The notes beneath the pieces were generated by a model. It had not been told where the DNA came from, did no database searches, and worked only from the letters and a program-made list of their open reading frames with translations. From assembly GCF_001658005.1 (NCBI RefSeq), contig NZ_CP015989.1, forward strand, positions 62,001 through 126,000: a stretch of DNA of 64,000 bases. The letters run 5' to 3'. Every line of letters starts with the position of its first letter. Positions within the stretch are counted from its first letter, which is position 1. A program made the position numbers and the translations under genes. Of the stretch, positions 58,588 through 64,000 are shown one piece after another. Source of the DNA: Sphingobium sp. EP60837. Lineage in GTDB: Bacteria > Pseudomonadota > Alphaproteobacteria > Sphingomonadales > Sphingomonadaceae.

Positions 58588-59610
58588 TCAGTGGTGAGCC
58601 GAGACATCGATACCGAGGCCAGCTAGCATCGAATCGAGTTCTGCCATTTCCCGATCAAACTCTGCGAGCGCGGGTACAAAATCTGGGAGCGCCTGAGGCG
58701 GGGCAGGGGGACGCCCTACCGGACGGACACCAAACCCGAAGGCGATAGCCAGATCGCGCGTCATATAGGTCCGCCAGGCCTGACGACCGCTCACCTCCAC
58801 TAGAAGGTCCAGCTCTGCCGCGCGAGAAAGCAGCTTGCCGGCACCAGAGATCGTTACGTCCAATCGCCGGGCGAGCATCCGAGGACTGACGACGGGGACA
58901 AACTGGACAAGGCTGAGCAACTCCAGGAGCTTGCCAGGACGGTGCGTGCCATGGAGGGCTGCGGCGGCGCGTAAGCGGTCTTCCTCGAGCGCCTGGAGCC
59001 TCACCAGCCCCTCTTCTGCCCGATCGGTGAGCGACCGGAGGTTACGCAGGACGATGGCCTGCGTGTCGCGCGGCGAGAGGCGAAGCGCCTTGTCGCCAAT
59101 GGTCAGGCACGGCAGCACGGCCTGAGTGATTTTCAGCGATCGCAGGAGCCCGGGGACGGCAAGCCACGGCGTGATCGTGCTGTCTGCGCGGGAGCGCCGG
59201 GCCGTAATCTCAAGCGCGCGGAGGAGGGCTGGCCGCTGGCTCCAATCTTCTGGGGCGTCCGTTGAGATCGCGAGCTCGTCTCGCCAATAACGGGATTCGC
59301 GCTGGGCCAATTGCCGCTGCCAAATCGGAAGCGCATCACGATCGTCCAAATTGGTCGGCATCTGCCGGCGACCGGGCAGATTGACGGCGCATTCCCGTCC
59401 GAAAATATCAATTTCGTCAATCTCAGCGCCCTGCGCCCGCAGCGCCGTGGTATAGCCGGTCCAGGTGGCACGTCGCTGCCACGGCGTTGCGGCAGGACTG
59501 GCAGAAACACGGGCATCGAGGCGGCCTATCGCCGCTGCCGCCCGCTCTAGACGGGCGACGAGCCTGGAGGTCCAGATTGGCTCTGAGAGGTCTGCGATGG
59601 CAACGGGCAT
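58588..59610 (-). CDS. DUF1612 / RHE_PE00001-family protein with HTH
   Basis: 340 aa from ATG 59610. Helical protein with blocks WQRRATWTGYTTALRAQGAE, WQRQLAQRESRYWRDELAIS and LPCLTIGDKALRLSPRD, and a C-terminal winged helix (VVSPRMLARRLDVTISGAGK, LLVEVSGRQAWRTYMTRDLA). It matches proteins known as RHE_PE00001 family (DUF1612 plus HTH) common on rhizobial and sphingomonad plasmids, often divergent from a site-specific recombinase, as here. The function is unknown, possibly a regulator. Confidence 0.8.
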   Translation of the reverse strand: MPVAIADLSEPIWTSRLVARLERAAAAIGRLDARVSASPAATPWQRRATWTGYTTALRAQGAEIDEIDIFGRECAVNLPGRRQMPTNLDDRDALPIWQRQLAQRESRYWRDELAISTDAPEDWSQRPALLRALEITARRSRADSTITPWLAVPGLLRSLKITQAVLPCLTIGDKALRLSPRDTQAIVLRNLRSLTDRAEEGLVRLQALEEDRLRAAAALHGTHRPGKLLELLSLVQFVPVVSPRMLARRLDVTISGAGKLLSRAAELDLLVEVSGRQAWRTYMTRDLAIAFGFGVRPVGRPPAPPQALPDFVPALAEFDREMAELDSMLAGLGIDVSAHH

Positions 59611-59758
59611 GGCGTGAACATATCCCCAAAGTAGCCGTAGCGTCTACCATGCTGTGCTCGTTAAACATGGACCTATGATAATTGCAGTTATTGCATGAGC
59701 GGAATTGACCTCTCTTTATTAGGTGAGCTACAAGCGCCGCTGAGGAGCGTGGCGCAGG
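59611..59758. promoter_or_regulatory. Divergent promoter region
   Basis: 148 bp between the DUF1612-like gene and the recombinase, AT-rich around 59660-59725 (TGATAATTGCAGTTATTGCA, an imperfect dyad of TAATTGCA/TGCAATAA). Probably it controls both genes or acts as a recombination core site. Confidence 0.4.
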
Positions 59759-60997
59759 ATGGGCACCGAAACAGCCCAGGAGGGGCCAAAAGCCGCCATA
59801 GCCGCGTCTGAGGCGTCCCTGCCGGCCATCAGGGCGCCGGCCGACCTTTCGTGGACGATCGTGCAGATGCGCGCCGGCGAGCGGATTCCCGTCAACGAGG
59901 CGCTGATTGCCGCCTATGAGGCCGCCTCATCGCCCCACAGCATTCGCGCGCTGAAATCCGACATCGAGGCGTTCGACGCTTGGTGCCGCCGCACGAACCG
60001 GATCGCGCTGCCAGCGACCGCAGAGACGGTGGCCGATTATCTCGACGCGCGGGCAGGGAAGGGGAGCCGGCCGGCGTCGCTCTCACGGTACAAAGCGTCG
60101 ATCGCCAAGATCCACCAGCTGCTCGATCTCAAGGATCCGACGCCGGCCCCGTTGGTCAAGCTGCGGCTGCAGGCGGTGCGACGCGAGAAGGGGGCGGCGC
60201 AGCAGCAGGCCCGGCCATTGCGGTTCAAGGGGCCGGTGCGCGACGTCGAGCGCGACAAGGCGCGCGGGCTCAATATCCGCGCGCTGCTCGAGAGCTGCGG
60301 CGATGATCTGCCGGGGCTGCGCGATCGGGCGCTGCTGTCGGCCGCCTATGACACCGGGCTGCGCGCGTCCGAGTTGGTGGCGGTCGCGGTCGAGCATATC
60401 GAGGAGGCGATCGATCCCGAAGCGCGGCTGCTCCAGATCCTGCGCAGCAAGGGCGATCAGGACGGGGAGGGGGCAACTGCCTATCTCAGCCCGCGCACCG
60501 TCGCGGCGATCGCAGCCTGGACCGAGGCAGCCGGGATCACGACGGGGCCGCTGTTCCGGCGGGTGCAAGTGCGGCGTTACAAGGCGCGCGCCGCCGTGCG
60601 CGGTCGGGCGATCGACAGCATTTCGAGCCGCGAGACCTGGGATTTGCGCAAGACACTCTCCAAGCCAGCCGTGAAGGCGCGGATTGAATACGACATCGGC
60701 AACGTGGCGCTACATTCCGGCTCGATCGGGCCGATCTTCCGGTCGATAATCCAGCGGGCGTTCGATCTCGGCGCGTTGCCCGATCTTACAGCCGAGGATC
60801 TGGCGCGGCTGCTCAAGGGGATCAGCGCGCACTCGACGCGGATCGGCCTCAACCAGGACCTCTTCGCGAGTGGTGAGGATCTTGCCGGAATTATGGATGC
60901 TTTGCGCTGGAAGAGTCCCCGTATGCCCCTGAGCTACAACCGTAATTTGGCCGCCGAAGCGGGCGCCGTCGGCCGCCTGATGGACAGGTTGAAATGA
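59759..60997 (+). CDS. Tyrosine recombinase
   Basis: 412 aa from ATG 59759. An N-terminal SAM-like core-binding region (NSIRALKSDIEAF-like: SPHSIRALKSDIEAFDAWCR) precedes the catalytic domain. Catalytic residues are visible: first Arg in LRDRALLSAAYDTGLRASEL, Lys near LLQILRSKGDQ, HxxR in ISAHSTRIGLNQDL, and Tyr in RWKSPRMPLSYNRNLA. Such plasmid recombinases resolve multimers or insert elements. The last 45 residues recur as a degenerate remnant at 8930-9106. Confidence 0.9.
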   Translation: MGTETAQEGPKAAIAASEASLPAIRAPADLSWTIVQMRAGERIPVNEALIAAYEAASSPHSIRALKSDIEAFDAWCRRTNRIALPATAETVADYLDARAGKGSRPASLSRYKASIAKIHQLLDLKDPTPAPLVKLRLQAVRREKGAAQQQARPLRFKGPVRDVERDKARGLNIRALLESCGDDLPGLRDRALLSAAYDTGLRASELVAVAVEHIEEAIDPEARLLQILRSKGDQDGEGATAYLSPRTVAAIAAWTEAAGITTGPLFRRVQVRRYKARAAVRGRAIDSISSRETWDLRKTLSKPAVKARIEYDIGNVALHSGSIGPIFRSIIQRAFDLGALPDLTAEDLARLLKGISAHSTRIGLNQDLFASGEDLAGIMDALRWKSPRMPLSYNRNLAAEAGAVGRLMDRLK

Positions 60998-61316
60998 CCG
61001 CGCCCGGTATCGACAGCTGCTCCCTAGCCCCTTTGTATTTCGAGGCCTTCTTTGGTGCCAGCACGGGGCGGTGCAACGGCTTTCTTAGATTGTGCCCCAA
61101 GGTGTTGTCTTGTCTTATGACTTCTCTGCCGATTGCGGGCATTGAGAGATACCCGATCCGGGGTGGCCACCCCGGATCGGGCGGAAGGGGATGGATCGAA
61201 GTCGTCTCGGTCGTGGCGGACCGTCGATTAGTGTGATCACCCCTTTCTTTTTCCACGTGACCTGTACGGAAACCAGGGCTTCGGGCCCGGATGACAAGAG
61301 TAGGACAGCGGAGAAG
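60998..61316. other. Non-coding region with probable left end of an IS110-type element
   Basis: No gene seen. It contains a perfect 30-bp palindrome (61152-61181) and must include the left end of the insertion sequence whose transposase starts at 61317. In IS110-group elements the leader upstream of the transposase encodes the bridge RNA, so part of this region may be a structured non-coding RNA. Confidence 0.5.
61152..61181. repeat. Perfect 30-bp palindrome
   Basis: Two 15-bp arms with no spacer; the left arm is CCCGATCCGGGGTGG and the right arm is its exact complement. It is 135 bp upstream of the IS110 transposase. It could be a REP-like insertion target or a bridge-RNA stem. Confidence 0.85.
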
Positions 61317-62270
61317 ATGACTAATCCTATAGCCCAGACTGTCGGCATCGACGTCTCAAAAGCGACTCTTGATGTATATGCCCATCCTGCGGACTGCGAG
61401 CGCAAGTTCGCCAATTCCTCAAAAGGCCACGGGGAGCTGATAGAATGGCTCAGCCAATGGCCGATTGATCGTATCGCCTATGAAGCCACCGGTGCTTACC
61501 ACCGGCAGCTCGAGCAGGCTTTGTCCGATCTACCATGCGTCAAGCTCAATCCAGCTCGCGCTCGACGGTTTGCTCAAGCAGCAGGCACTCTCGCCAAGAC
61601 GGACAAGATCGATGCAATCATCCTGGCCCGCATGGCAGTGACACTTCAGCCTCCGGTCCGCGCGGCAAGTACGCCTCAACAGGTAAAGCTTTCCGAGATG
61701 ATCAGCGCTCGCGATGGCTTGGTCCGCGATAAGATCGCGCTTCAAAATCAAGCGAAGAACCTCACCCTGCCTCTCCTCAAGCGTCAGCACAAAACGCGTC
61801 TTGATCAGATCGAGCGGCATATCGATCAGGTCGATGCCGCGATAGCGGCGATCATTGCAGCTGATCCCGCATTGGCACGTCGCCACGAGATCATCTCCAG
61901 CATCGCCGGAGTAGGCATACGTACCGCCGATCAGCTGGTGGCCACCATGCCAGAGCTAGGAGCGCTCGACTCCAAACAAGCTGCGTCGCTCGCCGGACTA
62001 GCTCCCGTCACACGCCAGTCCGGCCAATGGAAAGGACGCAGCTTCATCCAGGGCGGAAGGGCCAATGTACGACGAGCCCTGTACATGCCGGCACTCGTCG
62101 CAGCCCGCTACAATCCAGAACTCAAGGCCAAGTACCAAAGCCTGATCACCGCCGGGAAGCCGGCAAAAGTCGCTGTGGTCACGCTCATGCGCAAGCTCAT
62201 CGTGATGGCCAACGCGCTCCTCAGGGCCGATCGCCTATGGGTCGAAAAACGAGCTTGATCACAACGGAAA
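61182..62270 (+). mobile_element. IS110-family insertion sequence (left end approximate)
   Basis: The right end is set at about 62270 because an mlaF-like reading frame resumes at 62271. The left end could not be fixed: these elements lack clear terminal inverted repeats, and the expected 5' half of mlaF is not present to the left. Only about 12 bp follow the transposase stop while the 5' leader is long, which is the IS110 rather than the IS1111 layout. Confidence 0.5.
61317..62258 (+). CDS. IS110-family transposase (DEDD/serine, bridge-RNA guided class)
   Basis: 313 aa from ATG 61317 (GGAGAAG upstream). The N-terminal RuvC-like DEDD domain shows TVGIDVSKATLDVYAHP (Asp), IAYEATGAYHRQLEQAL (Glu), and GTLAKTDKIDAIILARMA (Asp pair). 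A central coiled coil leads to the C-terminal Tnp domain, ISSIAGVGIRTADQLVATMP and LAPVTRQSGQWKGRSFIQGG, which includes the candidate catalytic Ser. Length and all motifs are intact, so it is probably active. Confidence 0.93.
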   Translation: MTNPIAQTVGIDVSKATLDVYAHPADCERKFANSSKGHGELIEWLSQWPIDRIAYEATGAYHRQLEQALSDLPCVKLNPARARRFAQAAGTLAKTDKIDAIILARMAVTLQPPVRAASTPQQVKLSEMISARDGLVRDKIALQNQAKNLTLPLLKRQHKTRLDQIERHIDQVDAAIAAIIAADPALARRHEIISSIAGVGIRTADQLVATMPELGALDSKQAASLAGLAPVTRQSGQWKGRSFIQGGRANVRRALYMPALVAARYNPELKAKYQSLITAGKPAKVAVVTLMRKLIVMANALLRADRLWVEKRA

Positions 62271-62468
62271 CTTGGCTTCACCGTGTTCATAATCACCCAC
62301 GACCTCGATACTCTGTACGCGATTTGCGACCGCGTTGCGGTTGTCGCTGACAAGAAAATCGCCGCTGTTGCAACGATCAAAGAACTTGAACGGTCAGATC
62401 ACCCGTGGATCCGGAGCTATCTTCTGGGACCGCGAGGCCGTGCCGCCAAAAAAGAGAAAGAAAGCTGA
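62271..62468 (+). pseudogene. mlaF: 3' fragment of an MlaF-like ABC ATPase gene
   Basis: The reading frame resumes after the IS as LGFTVFIITHDLDTLYAICD, then RVAVVADKKIAAVATIKELE and ends LLGPRGRAAKKEKES. THDLDTLY with its H-loop His is the typical end of the MlaF/Ttg2A ATPase of MCE lipid transporters. Walker A, signature and Walker B are missing. The stop overlaps the mlaD start (TGATG), the normal operon arrangement. Confidence 0.85.
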
Positions 62469-63397
62469 TGGAACGCCATGCCAACTATGCTCTGGTAGGC
62501 GCCGCCTCCATCGCGTTGCTTATCGCCACGCTTGTTTTTGTTGTCTGGCTCGGCGGTTCGGCCAAAGGAAGTGATTCTTACCAGATCGTGTTTCATGGGC
62601 CGGTCAGAGGCTTAAGCGTTGGAGGCGAAGTGCAGTTCAACGGCATCAAGGTCGGGGAAATCGGCGGAATCCGCCTCGACCAACGCGACCCCAACCGTGT
62701 TATCACGGATATCGAACTGACGCGCGGGACACCGGTCCGCGAAGATTCGGTCGCATCCTCTGAAAGTCAGGGCATCTCAGGGGTCAGCATCGTTCAAATC
62801 AGCGCGGGCACGCCGAGCAAGCCCCTTCTCAAGACCAATGATCACGGTAAGCGACCTGTCATCCCCAGCAAGCCCAACGCTATGTCTTCGTTGCTGCAAG
62901 GCGGCGGACAGGTGGTGGCAAGCGCGACCGAGGCACTGAGCCGTGTGAACAAGGTCCTGTCTGACCGTAATATCGCCAACATCGGCGGCGCCATTCGCGA
63001 TGTCCGAATGACTACGGCGGAACTGGCGGCCAATCGGACCATGTTCGCCCATGCCGGTTCTGCGCTCGCCAAACTGGATCGGGCGGCTGACGATATTCAG
63101 GGCGCGGCCTCGTCCGTTCGGCAGATTGCCGATGGCGATGGCAAGCGCGCCTTCGCCGACATCTCCCAAGCGGCAAACGAGCTCAAATCAGCAGTTCATG
63201 AGGCTCGCGGCGTGATTGCCAAACTCGACACGCAAAGCGCCGATATCGGCACGACCACGATCCCTAATATCAATGCGACTATGCTGGCATTGCAAGAAAC
63301 AGCTGAATCGCTGGACGGGCTAATTCGCGGGATCCGACAAAGTCCCCGCGAAGCTCTGGCCAAAAGCCGGGGTACTGAACTGGAGTTGCCTAAGTGA
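62468..63397 (+). CDS. mlaD: MlaD/MCE-domain substrate-binding protein
   Basis: 309 aa from ATG 62468, overlapping the mlaF stop. An N-terminal membrane anchor (ALVGAASIALLIATLVFVVW, residues 9-28) is followed by the MCE domain: YQIVFHGPVRGLSVGGEVQF, GIKVGEIGGIRLD and ISGVSIVQISAG. A long helical C-terminal part follows (about 150-300). MCE proteins shuttle lipids or sterol-like compounds between membranes through a hexameric ring. With the ATPase broken by the IS, the transporter would need an ATPase or permease from elsewhere. Confidence 0.9.
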   Translation: MERHANYALVGAASIALLIATLVFVVWLGGSAKGSDSYQIVFHGPVRGLSVGGEVQFNGIKVGEIGGIRLDQRDPNRVITDIELTRGTPVREDSVASSESQGISGVSIVQISAGTPSKPLLKTNDHGKRPVIPSKPNAMSSLLQGGGQVVASATEALSRVNKVLSDRNIANIGGAIRDVRMTTAELAANRTMFAHAGSALAKLDRAADDIQGAASSVRQIADGDGKRAFADISQAANELKSAVHEARGVIAKLDTQSADIGTTTIPNINATMLALQETAESLDGLIRGIRQSPREALAKSRGTELELPK

Positions 63398-64000
63398 CAT
63401 TATCAACCAGGAATCGGACTTTTGCACTTCTGTCGAGCGCCTTGCTGCTGGGTAGCTGTGGAAACCTGCTAGGCGGCGGCGAGCGCGCTGACCTTTTCAG
63501 GTTTGGCGTGGTTGCCCCCACGCCCGTCACCGGGATGCAGGGTGCGCTCCCGACTCGCTCTGTATCTCTGCTTCGCCCCCGGTTCTCGCAGGAGGTGGAG
63601 GGCGATCGCATGCTCACCACGCGGGGGGAGCGTGCGCTCTACCTCAAGGGCGTTCGTTGGGTGGCGCCGGTCCCCGATCTTTTCACCCAGGCGCTGATGC
63701 GTCAATATGCGGCGCGGGCACCTGACGTGCGCCTGACGGGCGTGAGAAACGCCACCGGGGCATCGCATGCGCTGCAGATTGATATCGAGCGATTCGAAGC
63801 ACGGTATGGCCTAGATGGGGATGAAAAAGCACCGCCCACTGTCATTATCGAAGGCGATGCAACCCTGTTTGATCTTTCTGATCGTCGTCCCGTCGAGGCC
63901 AAGCGCTTCTTGGTGCAGGAGCCAGCTTCCGCAAATACAACAAGTGGGATAGTCGCCGCTTTCGATCGTGCAGTAGCTCGCTCAACCACAGAATTGACGG
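63394..64000 (+). CDS. MCE transporter auxiliary lipoprotein (partial, runs off window)
   Basis: A GTG start at 63394 overlaps the mlaD stop (GTGA), and the frame stays open to base 64000 (about 202 codons). The signal peptide ends in the lipobox LLLGSC (Cys at residue 22). The rest (SVSLLRPRFSQEVEGDRMLT, VRWVAPVPDLFTQALMRQYA and the LQIDIERFEARYG strand) matches the ABC-type transport auxiliary lipoprotein / PqiC-like family, found as the last gene of MCE operons. It is anchored in the outer membrane and bridges MCE assemblies. The C-terminus is outside the window. Confidence 0.85.
   Translation, partial: MTLSTRNRTFALLSSALLLGSCGNLLGGGERADLFRFGVVAPTPVTGMQGALPTRSVSLLRPRFSQEVEGDRMLTTRGERALYLKGVRWVAPVPDLFTQALMRQYAARAPDVRLTGVRNATGASHALQIDIERFEARYGLDGDEKAPPTVIIEGDATLFDLSDRRPVEAKRFLVQEPASANTTSGIVAAFDRAVARSTTELT

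Overview
The window reads as a piece of a large, GC-rich, conjugative low-copy plasmid from an alphaproteobacterium, most likely a sphingomonad (Sphingomonas/Sphingobium/Novosphingobium type). This rests on gene content recognised from memory: a VirB/VirD4 transfer locus, DUF3768, DUF2493, ArdC and strawberry-notch plasmid housekeeping genes, a Rep_3 initiator with iterons, and an SOS box of the alphaproteobacterial form GTTC-N7-GTTC. No tRNA, rRNA or CRISPR array was seen.

Layout. 1-6.8 kb: 3' part of a type IV secretion operon (virB6 tail, virB8, virB9, virB10, virB11, virD4, LPD7-like gene). 7-25 kb: an accessory defence island with an AbiEi/AbiEii toxin-antitoxin pair, an integrase remnant, a RloC/PrrC-like ATPase with a candidate anticodon-nuclease triad, an Mre11/Rad50-like pair (YhaO/YhaN), a four-gene operon built on a Gabija-like OLD nuclease plus UvrD helicase with two extra proteins, and a three-gene cassette ending in a HEPN-like protein. 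25-30 kb: relaxase and MobC-like gene, then a KorB/ParB-like and ParA-like pair flanked by two near-identical 18-bp palindromes. 30-46 kb: small plasmid genes, a Xre/RES toxin-antitoxin pair, an SOS-controlled gene, SSB, DUF2493, a PAPS-reductase-like gene, a group II intron that sits exactly inside a coding gene, and several decaying genes (one frameshifted gene, two broken ArdC copies, one integrase remnant) around one intact ArdC.

46-54 kb: a co-oriented block of plasmid maintenance genes (large ParB-domain protein, 1405-aa methyltransferase/strawberry-notch helicase, CHC2/Toprim primase-like protein, SSB-like protein). Several leaders here and elsewhere share a purine-rich element. 54-58.6 kb: replication and partition core, with 22-bp-spaced iterons, Rep_3 initiator, ParA and ParB, and two identical 18-bp palindromes flanking parA that are good parS candidates. 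58.6-64 kb: DUF1612-like gene, tyrosine recombinase, an IS110-family element that has truncated an mlaF-like ATPase gene, then mlaD-like and auxiliary lipoprotein genes of a lipid-transport (MCE) operon running off the end.

Functionally the window combines self-transfer, stable replication and partition, entry into new hosts (ArdC, SSB, methyltransferase) and a dense set of defence or addiction modules. The novelty is concentrated in the 9-25 kb island and in the regulatory repeats of the backbone. All family assignments come from reading the translations by eye; no database search was run.
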